Below are positions 11,962 through 23,596 of a stretch of DNA of 64,000 nt, in pieces. The notes under the pieces were generated by a model, which searched no databases, was not told the origin of the DNA, and saw only the letters and a list, made by a program, of their open reading frames with translations. Position numbers and translations under genes: made by a program. The DNA lies in the NCBI GenBank assembly GCA_963969595.1, contig OZ018409.1:21360975-21424974 (forward strand), written 5' to 3'. How positions within the stretch are numbered: position 1 is the stretch's first letter; each line of letters begins with the position of its first letter. Source of the DNA: Neckera pumila. Lineage: Eukaryota > Streptophyta > Bryopsida > Hypnales > Neckeraceae.

Positions 11962-13456
11962 TTAATCCCTAAAAGAACAAGGCCTTTTTCCTACCAAAAA
12001 ACATTCCAAACTACCATTTCTATAGCAAAGATTAAAAAAATTGAAAATTATGTTTTTTACACATATAACCATAGGAACTTGCACCTAACTAGCATGAGAA
12101 TCTGTGGAAAAAAACTCAGAATTTTTGACCGCACAGATTCCAAGATATCTGCGTTTAACCCCTAAAGTCCCAAGGCCATTTTTCTGTCAAAAATCACTCA
12201 AAACTGCTACTTTTGTTGCGTTCATCTAAAAGATGAGAAAAAATATTTTTTTTAGAAAATAATCGTAGGATCTTATACTACACTTTTTACAGATCATGTA
12301 GTAAAAAATTTGTGATGTCTGACCGTACGGATTGAAAGATATCAGCATTCAAAGTGAAAGAAAAAGGTTTTTTCAAGAAGATGCTCTCATTGCCCGAAAA
12401 ACAAGATTGTCCATAACTTTCTCATAAAAAGTCCAAATGAAATGAATCAAAGCTTCCCAAGTAGGCAAAAATATAATCTATAAGGAAAAAAAATTTTAAA
12501 AATTAAATTAAATTTTTTGCAAAATTTTTTTGCTGCCCCTTCTCCCCTGTTTTGAGCTTATTTGGGCATAACTTTTGCTCCCGGGCACTGATTGAAATAA
12601 AAATTACATTCCCCAAAAGCTAATAAGTTTTTCTATCTTATGGGAAAGTTTCAGAAAGTTTCATTAAAAATTGAGCTCATAGGAACCTGCCCAAAATCCA
12701 TTTTGTCCCCCGTAGGGACAATGGGACTTTAGGGGTTAAAGTGAAGAGAACAAGTTTTTTACATAGCAGGACTAGATAATTTGACTTTGAACCTTCTTAA
12801 CTTTAATTCTTTTGCACTATTTGTGATTTAAATCTATATAGTGTAAAATTGAGTTGAGAATCTGAAGAAAAATATAAAAAAACTCAAAAAGAATTAGTTT
12901 TTATTCTTTAAAAAATTGTTAAGTAGAAGTAGGTACAAGTTAGAAGGAAAATCTAAATTATTAATATTTCTAAGATGGAATTAAAATGCACTAATTTCAA
13001 TGGTGAGATTGCTCTAAAAAGAAACTAAACCATGTGGAATTGTTTTTTTGAAAAATTGTAAAGATTGCACTAAAAAATAAATCCTACAAGTTATTTATTC
13101 AAAAAAAATGCTCTAATTGCCTGAAAAACAAGATTGTCTCTAATTTTCTTATAACAAATCCAAATGGGAATAACCAAAGCTTCTTATATAGACAAAAATA
13201 TAATCTATGAGAAAAAAAAAATTGAATTCAAATTTTTGAAATTTTTTTTGCTGACCCCTCTCCTTTGTTTTGAGCTTATATAGGCATAACTTTTGTTCCC
13301 GAGCACTGATTCAAAAAAAATTATATTCCCTCAAAGATAATCAATTTTTCTCTCTTCCAAAAGAATTTCAAAAAGTTAGGAAAAAAATTCAGCCCGTAGG
13401 TACCTGACCAAAATCCCATTTGTCCTCCAAACGGACAATGGTCCTTTAGGGGTTAA
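11962..13456 (+). mobile_element. Subfamily A TTAA element interrupted by a second A element
   Basis: Starts TTAATCCCTAAAAGAACAAGG at 11962 (21 bases spanning the junction) and ends CCTTTAGGGGTTAA at 13456. It aligns along its length with 45512-46444, apart from the 12155-12739 insertion. Removing that insertion leaves about 910 bp, the usual size. A subterminal GTCC..GGAC palindrome sits near the right end. No transposase frame. Confidence 0.85.
12155..12739 (+). mobile_element. Nested subfamily A element with internal deletion
   Basis: TTAA 12155-12158 and 12736-12739 bracket CCCCTAAAGTCCCAAGG and its inverted copy ending in CCATTGTCC form. Both termini match subfamily A, but about 350 bp of the middle is missing, giving 585 bp. 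It lies in the element at 11962-13456. The empty site is preserved in the sister copy at 45706-45709 (TCTACG-TTTAA-AGTG). Confidence 0.9.
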
Positions 13457-13599
13457 GTAGAGTTTACAAATGAATAGCTAAAGCGTATCAAAGAAAAAAT
13501 ACTATTTGGTCTCCAGTATTTGCGTGAAAATCTCATCACTAAAGTCTCCTAGCTCAAACTAGTAGAGTATGTATAGCAATAGAGTCCTAATAATTATTT

Positions 13600-13817
13600 T
13601 GAGGTTTTTTTGTATTTTTTGGTTGCCAGTGCTTGGCTATTTTAAATTTGGATAGCATTACTTTTGCCAACTGAATAAAATTAAATGTCTATAAAGCTAT
13701 TATATTCTCTTATTTTAAGAAAAGGTTTCAAGAAATTATTCCAAAAATTGAGATCACAACTACTTGCCCTCAACTTTCGTTTCTTTGTTGAGGAGACAAT
13801 AATCCTTTAGGAATTAA
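13600..13817 (+). mobile_element. Degraded right end of a subfamily A element
   Basis: Resembles the last quarter of subfamily A (the GCAT..ACTTTTG, TCTTATTTTAAGA and ACTACTTGCCC blocks) and ends in CCTTTAGGAATTAA. Many substitutions suggest an old copy. Confidence 0.5.
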
Positions 13818-13869
13818 CTTCTAAGGGATTTATTAATTTGATTCAGATTGATGGATGACTTCCAATTTT

Positions 13870-14450
13870 CATTGTCCATATTTCACCCCTGAAGCCCTGC
13901 TGTCCCTTCAAAAGACAAATTAGGTTTTGATTAAGCTCTTAAGATCTCAATTTTTGTTTAAATTTTTAAATTTTTTTTGAAGATAGAAAAACACATGCTC
14001 TTGGGAATATAAAATTTATTTCAATCAGTACCCAAGAGCAGAAATTATGTCCAAAATAGGTTTCATCAGGTAGCACAAAATAACACAAAAAAAATAAAAA
14101 TTCAAAATTTTTTTCCTCATAAAAAATATTTTTGTCTACATGGGAAGATTGAATCATTCTATAATTTGGATTTGTGATGAGAAAGTTATGGACAAACTTG
14201 TTTTGGAGGCAATTTAAGCATCTTCAAAAAAAAATATTTTGTAGGATTCATTTTTTAATGCATTTTTCACATTTTTCCTAAAAATAAAATCCAGTAGGGT
14301 TTAATTTTCTTGCTAGATCAATCTCATGTGATTGGATCTATTGTATTTCAATTTCCATCATAGACATTTAAACTTGTATCTAAAAAATTCAAAAAACAAA
14401 CTTAAAAAATCCATTTTTTCTTAACTTGGAAATGCTCCTTCTCAACTATT
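13870..14450 (-). mobile_element. Degraded subfamily A element, reverse, 3' truncated
   Basis: Begins CACCCCTGAAGCCCTGCTGTCC, a worn form of the CCCCTAAAGTCCC-TTGTCC terminus. It then follows the reversed A sequence (GAAGATAGAAAAACACAT, TTGTCTACATGGGAAG, GAGAAAGTTATGGACAA). Similarity fades near 14450 with no second end. Confidence 0.6.
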
Positions 14451-17400
14451 TGCGTATTCAGGAAAAAAAAGTTGTGTAATTTGTTTATGCACAAAGGTAG
14501 TGCGCTTTGAGCTCATGTGGAGGGTAAACATTTAATATTTTAGAAAACCTCTCTAAAGGCTTGCGTAGCTTTAGTAGAAGTCCTTGTATTCTAATTTTGA
14601 CCTTCAAATTTGCATATTTGGGTCGAAACAATACTAAACCCCTTGTAGGTAGACATCCAGTTGGTGATGCAATTTTAAAATAGTAAAATATTTTTTTTAA
14701 ATAAAAAAAAATCATCAAAGTCTAAAACTATCATATGTACCTCTGTTTCAAATTTTGTAGGAAATGGACATACAATGCAAAAGTTATGAATAAAAACAAC
14801 CTATCTACAGCTAAGGGGATTTAGGTTATTTAAAGAAAAATAATTAGCATTAACAAAATCCTTTGGTACTTTAAATTATTATTTTTTTATTTTATGGTAG
14901 TTGAAAAATTTAAAGTCCAACAACTACAAGTTACAATATACACATTCAAATGCAAACAATCATAAAAGCTGGCTTTTATACAAAAACATAATATTCTACA
15001 AGAACACTTGCACGCAAGTGCATACACTTCTACAATCATATGTATAGGAGTAAGACATGAACAACAATAGTTTTAATTCCTAAAGAACCAAGTGTCCATT
15101 CAACGGATACAAGAAATCTTAGATCTAGGTAAGTATCTAAAAAGTCAAATTTTAATTGGATGTTCATCAAATTTTGACACAAGGTACAAACTTGTAGTAA
15201 AAATGTAATTTTTTTCCTTTTGGATGTCCAAATTAAAAGTTATGCATTTATGCTGCCCAAAAAATATTTAGGCAATTCACGCAAATTGGACATCTTTGGG
15301 GCATCTTTTGCTAAAATCCTCATTGACTTTTGAAATTTGGCATGTATGAATGTAATAAAATATAGCAATACCCTATCTTGTAGGAATGAAAAGAAGTTTT
15401 TTTTTTCACTTTAAATGTTACAATTTTTCAATCAATACGGTCAAATGGGCTGAAATTTTTTCAACACATTGTCATGGTAAGCTAATGCACTTTTGTACAA
15501 TTGAAGTTCAAAACAAAAATTTTGTTTTCAATTTTGGGCAATACACTAAAAAATGACAGTTTTTTGACAATTTCTCTTGAAATGCACCCCAAGTCCATTG
15601 GAGGTTAAAGTAGCAAGCTTCATGGTCTACGGCTTTAATACTATCACCCTATCAAAGTATTAAACCAGGCGTTCCAAAAAATTCAAAAATATATAAGAGC
15701 ACCTGTCCACTCTTTCCCTTGATTTTTAGCATTGAAGACTACTTGTGGCGGGCTTCCTAAATAAAAAAAAGTGGCTCGTGTTGGAAAACTCTCCTAGTCA
15801 TACCCGCCTTGAAGTCCCATCCAAAATGTGATTGTTCTTAATTTGTGGACTTTAAATAATTCTCAGACACTATTCATTGTTTGCCACTAAACATTAAACC
15901 AAATCAAGCATGCAAAATAAGTCACGACAAGAATTCTCTGACAATGATTGGAGGTGAGAAGTGAGTGGGCTTTAGAGAATGGCAGACAAACTGCTCATTA
16001 TTCCATGGCTAGGGCAACAAAGCCAGACAGGGCCTTTGTGGTAGGGGAACAAAAACTGCCCAAGCTCAACGTACATCAGACCAGGCCCCTTTCAAGGGAA
16101 ACAATGGAGATGCTCTGGAAAGAATGAACAATACATAGCCAACATTGAGCCAACCAAAACAAAATATAAGAATCAATGCCTACATTTATATCCTAATTCT
16201 AACAAACATAAATTATTGACTTTCCAACAAAATCTACAAGAATCAAAATGTTTGTACTCAAAGAAAACTAATTTCATTTATAAGCATCAACTTAGCTTAG
16301 ATTTGAGGTGTCCATCTCCCTTGCATTTACAAACACAACTCCTAGACAAGAAGATAAAGTGATGAGCACGGAACAATATTGTCCAAAATTCTAGACCTAC
16401 CACAAGCAAAAGCAAACTACAAGAATGTTCTTGCCCTACAAATCTTTAGAATTTATAGTTTAATTCAAAGAAAATTGACAAGGCACCCAAATCAAGCACT
16501 TGCCAACATCAAAATATCAACCAAAAAAACTGCAACTATTCCTAAGATAAACAAATAGTGCAACTAGTACTAGTGATGAGGATGTGTGCCCCCATTGCTA
16601 TAGAATATTATCTAATTGATGAATTAAATATATCTCCAAAAGAGCACCCTATATAATAAGTTGTTTTGGTTGATTCAATGTTGGTTCAAGTTATACCACT
16701 CAAAAATTCTTTAAAAAAAGAAATTCAGAAAGTGAAGGTTTCATATGATTTTGATTCACAAAGAAGAAAGGTATCAAATTTAAAAGAATTCTCTTTATTA
16801 AAAATTGCAAAAAAATTTAACCTATATAAGATTTTATATAGGTTACATTAAAGAGAAGATGGATATCTAATTTTAGTAATCCTAGGTTATAGAGGGCTTC
16901 ACGCCATTGATTAAAAACTAAAATTCACGGAAATGTTCTAGGTATTGTAAGAAAAGACCCATAGAAGGCAAAACATAAGGAGGTTATATACAAATTTTGA
17001 AGTTGTATGAATTTAGACATGCATGACAAGAAACATTGATTCCAAATTTCTTTTGCCTTAACTAAATATAAATAAAATCTACTCCTACAAAAGAGGTTTT
17101 ATTTCAATTTCAATTCACCTTGTATTTTTTCTTTGATCTCCTAAAGCATGTATAATTAACAATCAACAAAGAACAAACCATCCTTGACTATTTTCACCCC
17201 TAGGGATTTATTTTTTAATCAATCCAATTATAAAGAGTTAAAAGTAAAACGTATGGAGGTTGAAAGTTGATGGTGAATTCATCCAACTTTGAAAATAGCA
17301 TGAGAAACAAAGTGAAAAATATCTCGTTAGACTAATTGCAACCTTATAGATTCAAACAACATTTCAATTTCAAATGCCTTCTAAAAGATTGGAGATTTTT

Positions 17401-18726
17401 TGTTCATATTATGACCAAAAGAATAAGATTGTACAAAACAAAGCATAAAACTCAAAACTCAAACCAAATGAGGCTCTCTTGATTTTTTCAAGGGGACAAA
17501 AAATTAAGAAGTTTTTTAAAATTTCTAATCCACTATTTGCATGCCAAATCTATCATTATGGTCATTTTGGAAAATATGACCATTAATTTAATATCAAATA
17601 CAATTTAAATTCATTTATCCCATTTCCAAATCAATTCTACAAATTCTTTTAATGAAATGAAATGCAATTTCTCCCCCCGTCAAGTTCTAGTGTGAATGAG
17701 GCTCATTTTATAGAACTCTTAGATCTAGAAAACTTGGTTTTGCAATGGACTCCTTTGCTGAAATTTTGAATTTTGAATTATATAAATTATTGTACAAAAT
17801 ATTTTTTATATTCAAAATAAATTAAAGTAGTTATAAACCTAAAAATTAAAGACTAAAATAAAATTTAGTAAGCTTCTATTTAAGGTTTTGTCAATACCAA
17901 AATATGTGTCAAGTGCATTTAGGGCTTGTATAGACAACTTATAGCAATGTAGATATGAATTTGTCATAAACTAATATTGCTAAATTCTATAGTTTTAAGT
18001 TCGTTCACAAGGAGGTTTGAATGTGCTATGGATAACTCCTAAGGGAGACTAATCAACCCAAGTTGTGCACAATTAAAGGTAAAGGGAATACTTGGCCTGA
18101 TACCAAAAATCAATAGATAATAATTCATGCTTATTATATTTAAAATCCAAGGTTAATGAACTTATCACATCAATTGTTAAGTCACTCTTTATGATCTTAA
18201 ATCTGATTTCCTTTTCCACCCTCAAAGATCTAATGCTTCTTATTTATTAGCTTGAACTCCAATTCCGTTCTTCACTATAGTCTTGTCAGCTTCCATAGAG
18301 ATCTGGTCACTTTGATTTACTTCTTTATGCTCCAGTTCCTATTGCGTTTTAATTCCAACTACAAAGTCTTTACACATTCGCTTTGGATAATTCTCCTCAC
18401 GACAGAATTTACATTTACCTCTATTTCTATAGAATCCACTCATCCTTACATTCTCAATTCATTCACAATTGATAACACAATTAAAATTGATCACTATGCA
18501 ACATTAATTTCCAATCACTCAATAGACCATTCCTCTAAAATCTGAATCTATATATCTAATACTCAATCCAGAACATATAACATATCCAACTGATTCATCT
18601 CGGTTCCAACAACTTTCAACAACCACGAAGACTCACAGACTATAGAACTCCATCACATCACACATCAACATTAGTAGATTCAATCACACAAAATCAAACA
18701 TATAGGTAAGCACCAAGTGAATCCAG
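14451..18726. other. Long AT-rich gene-free stretch with one possible TTAA element
   Basis: No convincing exon, RNA gene or long terminal repeat was seen. A possible third type of TTAA element covers 15073-15608: TTAATTCCTAAAGAACCAAG on the left, with a TTCAACGGA palindrome just inside, and CCATTGGAGGTTAA on the right. Its termini pair only partly. The stretch 15905-16140 is less AT-rich but shows no domain I recognise. Confidence 0.45.
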
Positions 18727-19656
18727 TTAACCCCTAAAGTTTCACAACTATGTAATCACCAAAAATGCTCCAGAACTGCCATTTCTAATACAACTACCAA
18801 ATTTTTGGAAATTTTTTTTTGACACATGTAACCGTAGGATCTTGTAGTATGATATTTTGAAAACATGTGGTAAAAATTTCAGAAAATTCCACCGTGTGGA
18901 TCATAAGATATAAGCATTCAAAGTCTTGAAAACCGTTTTTTCAATCCTGCGAAAAACCGGGCAGCTACACTTTGCAAGCTCACTTTTCAATGAAAAAATG
19001 CCGATAAAGGTGGTGCTTCTTTAAATTCAGTTTCCTAAACAAGTTGTCTATATGCATGAAAAATTTCACATCATTTGGAATTGTACAACATATAGGAAAA
19101 AAATAGCAAGTAGAAAGAAGTAGAAAATGACTCATAATACTAAATTGTTAAAAATTTAATCATGGAATTTAAAAATGCCAAACCCAACGGTTATAATGTT
19201 GTAATAATCAATCTACATCCTAAGATTTTATTTTTTTTCCAAAAATATTGAAAATTGAATTAAATAAACGACTTTAAAGTTTTTTTTAGAGTAGAGAATC
19301 CATAACTACCTGCAAACCAAAAACCCTCATAACTTTTGACTCATTGATTGAAATGGAGTGACTCGAAGTTTTTTTAAGTATATATAAATGTAGAGAACCA
19401 ATTTCAAAAAAAAAATTTGGAAAAAATGATTTTTTCTGATCTGCCCAAACTACCCGGTTACGAAAAAAAGTAACATATCAGGTCACAACTTTTGACTTGT
19501 ATTTCGAAATGTCATGAAACTTGGTACACATGAAGATATTCCTCGCACCCACCTTCTATTAAAATTTCAGCCTCAAATATGGATATCTCTAGTCACACGT
19601 ACCTGCCCAAAATTTCTATACGGCCAAAAAACGCATGTTGGTCCTTTAGGGATTAA
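18727..19656 (+). mobile_element. Subfamily B TTAA element (complete, 930 bp)
   Basis: Starts TTAACCCCTAAAGTTTCAC and ends TTGGTCCTTTAGGGATTAA. Its interior blocks (CACCAAAAATGCTCC, GTAGGATCTTGTAGT, CTGCCCAAA) recur in the other B copies and are distantly related to A. No reading frame of transposase size. Confidence 0.85.
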
Positions 19657-20438
19657 GCCATCACAATGATACACCATTGCCTTCAATTCAACATTATATT
19701 TCATTTCTGAATTTACAATTGTTCCTCATTTCCTTCACAATTTCACTCTGTAATATCAATCGATCCAGCACAACTACCAATGACACAAGCACTATAGAAC
19801 AATCCAACACTCACCAACTATAGCACCAAAACACACAAGTTCACAGACTATCGATCCTCACACATTGCCGGCCTCCACCACGCAGGAGCTCTGGACTTCC
19901 ATTCCAGACTGGGCCCGCACTTTTACAATAGTTCCCTTTTTCCTCTTCAGCCGATCGGTTGAGTAACCGCATCAATAGTTGCAACCCATTCATTCCAAGA
20001 TATTCATCCATTGATAACATCCTCTAGTTAAATCCATTGATAACCAGTAATATCAACATATTAACCCCTCAAATACTATAGATTTATGAAAATGAAAGGA
20101 CTTAACCAAAATTTTCTACTATGAACAGATTATCTATAGATTCTACGACTACAAGCAACTTTATGTCTCATCTTGTATACATGCATAATTAAAAAGTAAG
20201 TACAGCGAATTGAGCCTTGGTTAGCTCTAATTAACCTTGCATAAATTTTTACCTAAAATTCACACTAGCACTCCTAATTGTGAGAGTCTGAGGTTAATTT
20301 TGGATATGCCTATAGAACTAATATTTTGAAATTTAAACTCTATTCATTGAGTATCCAAACATACATGTTAAGAAAATTTAGAATGTTTTTTTTTTCCATT
20401 GCCATCGAACCACTCAACAAAAAGAATCTATTGATAGG
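19657..20438. other. Spacer, no gene seen
   Basis: Mostly AT-rich. A short GC-richer patch at 19862-19925 has no recognisable coding content. An isolated TTAACCCCTCAAA at 20061 has no partner end. Confidence 0.4.
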
Positions 20439-20721
20439 CATTACAGAGATTCTAAGCCCTCCAGAGGGTTGCTCTAGACTGATAGACCAAGCTATTTCCA
20501 AGCTAATTGCTTCCCAAAACAATCAAATTTTGCATTGATTTTTTTTTCTTTTAATAAATAAATTTTTAACTCATAAAACTCGGTTCTGTCCCATTGTCAC
20601 TACAATTTTAGCTATATGGGAATAAGGGAAAAATGAAATTTTCAGCCCCCAAAAATCAAATTTCAGGGTACTTCAAAGTGCTATGGAGCAGCCCTTCAGA
20701 GGCTTGAAATTTTCTCCAATG
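20439..20721. mobile_element. CATTAG-terminated inverted-repeat element, family M copy 1
   Basis: About 40-bp imperfect terminal inverted repeats start CATTACAGAG on the left and, reversed, CATTGGAGAA on the right. Each continues into an AGCCCTCC..AGGG..GCTGCTC block. The same termini occur at 21869, 23049 and 37398. The target duplication is unclear. Confidence 0.7.
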
Positions 20722-20738
20722 GATTTGTGCTCAAATGT

Positions 20739-21666
20739 TTAACCCCTAACTAAAGCCAAAGACTATATTTTCACCAAAAATGCTCCAAAATTTCCATTTC
20801 TAGTACAAGTACCAAATTTAAGAAAAAACATATTTCTAGACACATGTAACAGTAGGATCTTGTAGTAAGCTGGTTTGAAAAAATGTAGAAAAATATTCAA
20901 AATTTTCTACAATGCAAATTGCAAGATATTAGCGTTTGAATTGACAAAAGAATTTTTTCTGGCCCTATAAAAAATCGGGCAGCTGCACTTCACAAGGTCA
21001 CATTTGTATGAAAAAATTTCCAAAATGGTGGTTACTCTTTGGATTCATTCTTTCAAAGCAAGTTGGCTATATGCTTGAATTGTAAAACATATAGAAAAAA
21101 ATTGTAAGTAGAAGGAAGTAGAGATTGATTCAAAACACTAAATTGTTAAGAATTTAATTATGGAATTGAAAATTGCCAATCCCAATGGTTGTAATGTTGT
21201 AATAAACAATCTACATCCTATGCTTTTAGTTCTTTCAACAAATATTGAAAAGAGAGTTAAATAGTGGACTTTAAATTTAATTTTAGAATAGACAACCTAT
21301 AATTGTTCGCAAAATAAAACTCCTCATAACTTTCATCTCATACATCAAAATGGAATGATTCAAAGCTTTCCACGTATATATAAATCTATAAAACCAGTTT
21401 CAATTTTTATTTTTTTTTAAAAGTGATTTTTCAAAAAAAATTGAGCTACCCACCGACCGTTGAAAATGACATATCATCCCCAATAACTTTTTAACCATGT
21501 AGTCAAAGGTTCTAAAAACTGTTGGGCCTTAAAGCTACTCCTTGGACACATGTTGTGTGAAAATTTCAAAGAAAAAAAATAAATTTTTCATTTGTAGTGA
21601 ATTGCCCAAAATTGCTATGTTACAAAAATATCAGCAAAATATGCCATTTGGTCCTTTAGGGGTTAA
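20739..21666 (+). mobile_element. Subfamily B TTAA element (complete, 928 bp)
   Basis: TTAACCCCTAACTAAAGCC at the start and TTTGGTCCTTTAGGGGTTAA at the end. It is collinear with 18727-19656 throughout. The start lies 17 bp after the end of M copy 1. Confidence 0.88.
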
Positions 21667-21868
21667 TCCAGAAAGCTCTTTTAAATCCAAAATGTTTTGG
21701 ACATTTTGGCATTTAAAGTGAAGAATTAGATTTTGTTTTTTTCTTTCATTTTTTTTGAGATTGAAAAATGAAATGACCTTCTAGGGAATTCAATTTTACA
21801 AAGATCCAGAAATTGGCTAAAAGTTTATATGATTTTTTTATTTTAACCTCCAATTTGGGCAAGTCAAG

Positions 21869-22006
21869 CATTAGAGGAGATCTGAGCCTTTGGAAGACCG
21901 TTTCAGGGCTGTTCCCGATGCTGGGAACATCGCACTGCTGTCAGAAAAAAAATCATTAAAAAAAAAATAATAATAATAATAATGAAAATGTTTAAAGAAT
22001 ATGAAA

Positions 22007-22066
<60 letters not shown>

Positions 22067-22187
22067 CCGACGTGGCAGTCGCTTGGCCACGTCAGACTGG
22101 CCATTTGGTAGCGTTCCAACATTCCTGCAAAGTTTCCAACAAATCCGGGAACTCGCAGTCTCTCAAAGGCCTGAAACTCCTCTAATG
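21869..22187. mobile_element. Family M copy 2, containing an (AAT)n array
   Basis: CATTAGAGGAG..GAGCCTTTGG..GAC on the left pairs with the reverse complement of ..GGCCTTTGAGAGAC..CTCCTCTAATG on the right. The (AAT)n array separates the two GC-richer arms. The left arm also holds GTTCCCGATGCTGGGAAC, a small palindrome. Confidence 0.7.
22008..22066. repeat. (AAT)n microsatellite
   Basis: About 19 uninterrupted AAT units inside M copy 2. A shorter run precedes it at 21967-21982. Confidence 0.95.
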
Positions 22188-22792
22188 GAGAGCTTTAAAA
22201 AATTTGTATACTTCTTCCCAACTTGAAGCTCTACTCAAATCTAAAGTCTTTAGATCTTCTTAAAAAATAGAATTTGAATTATGGAATTCAAAAGCTTAAC
22301 TGAAAGCCACATTGTCAAAAGCTCAAGCAACCTTGAAAAAAATATGGTGTTGCTCTTTGCTCGGTCAATCATATTCACACATACATTACTTTTACACGCC
22401 AATTATTTTAGGCAAGGTCCTTATACAAGTCAAGAATAAGATTCTAAAAAAGTGAATAAGGTGTTGTTTAATTCATAAACATATTTTTTTTAAATGATAT
22501 TTTTGTTGCAATTTCAGGAGTATTTTCTAATTTTTGAACCAAAGAACTTTAGGAGATAATTAGATGCTTTCAAATACTGTTATTTTTGTATTTGTAACTC
22601 AACCATTGCAAGTCCCACAATGGTTAGATTACAATTGAGGTAATAACACCTAAGGGCTGCATTACATTGGAGATCAGTTCTAAAAATAATAATTTGTAGT
22701 CACTGCTATTGGCTTAGAGCTTAGAAATGGCCCACCTAACCAATGTGAGTATTCAAATTTTTATAATTTTCTCAGCCTGGTCTGAAGCGAAC
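22188..22792. other. AT-rich spacer, no gene seen
   Basis: No repeat shared with the rest of the window was recognised, and there is no coding signal. Confidence 0.4.
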
Positions 22793-23048
22793 GAGTGATT
22801 GCAAGAAACACCTGCCAATTTTGTTGCATTTTCACAGTATTCATGTTTTTTTTTCTGGAGTACTTTAAAATTAGAAAAATGTCTAATGTATATAGCTTTA
22901 AGATGAAGATATCCAAGGAAGGAAAAATATAGGAAAATTCTATAGGTGGGAGAATTAGAAAAGTGCCAAATCTCAAGAAAATAGACATTTTGGTGCTTTA
23001 ATTTGTTAAAAATAGGAAAATAAATAAAATAAAAATTGTCCATTTGTC

Positions 23049-23339
23049 CATTAGATGAGATTCGGGGGTCTTGGAGGGCTCCGAGTTCCCCTACTATCTG
23101 CTGCATTCTTAGACTGCGGGAATGCAGCAGCAACAATTGGCTGATGTGGTCAAACGACTGCCACGTCATTTTTTTGAAAAAAATAAAAATAAAAAAAAAT
23201 AAAAATTTGCTTAAAATGATATTTTGGTAAAAAAAAAAAAAAAAAAATTTGACACATCTGTACCGACGTTCACTGAATCTGGGCAGATCAGGGAACAGGC
23301 CTAAAACATCCTTCCAAGACCCCCAAATATCATCTAATG
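23049..23339. mobile_element. Family M copy 3, nested in family E
   Basis: CATTAGATGAGATTCGGGGG on the left pairs with the reverse complement of CCCCCAAATATCATCTAATG on the right; GGGGGTCTTGGA is common to both arms. The E copy at 49366 runs uninterrupted through the equivalent point (CCATTTGG near 49658). The interior holds a TGCTGCATTC..GAATGCAGCA hairpin and an A-rich run. Confidence 0.7.
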
Positions 23340-23559
23340 AATAACTCTAAGGAGATGGTCATTCACCAAAAGAACCGCCAAAATAATATTTTATGTATTC
23401 TGAAATGTAAGAAGAAAGAAGCTCTCTTTGTGGACTTCCACACAATACAAAATTAATTATTTTTAGAATTCCTTCCCTGCATAGCTACAAGTCTACTAGA
23501 AGACCATTTCCTTCAAATTTCAGCTCCAAATTCATTTTTTTGGGTACAAAATAGTACTA

Positions 23560-23596
23560 CCCCCCCCCCCCCACCACCACCACCACCACCACCCCC
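23560..23596. repeat. Poly-C plus (CAC)n microsatellite
   Basis: A C-run at 23560-23572 followed by about seven CAC units and a short C-run. Confidence 0.95.

Noticed and set aside
20061..20075. Isolated TTAACCCCTCAAATA
   Set aside because: No partner end; the following bases match no subfamily.
21871..22122. Frame with a long leucine run
   Set aside because: Produced by the (AAT)n microsatellite read on the minus strand.
22753..23169. 138-codon open frame on the minus strand
   Set aside because: It spans the E/M nested transposons, has repeat-derived composition and no domain.
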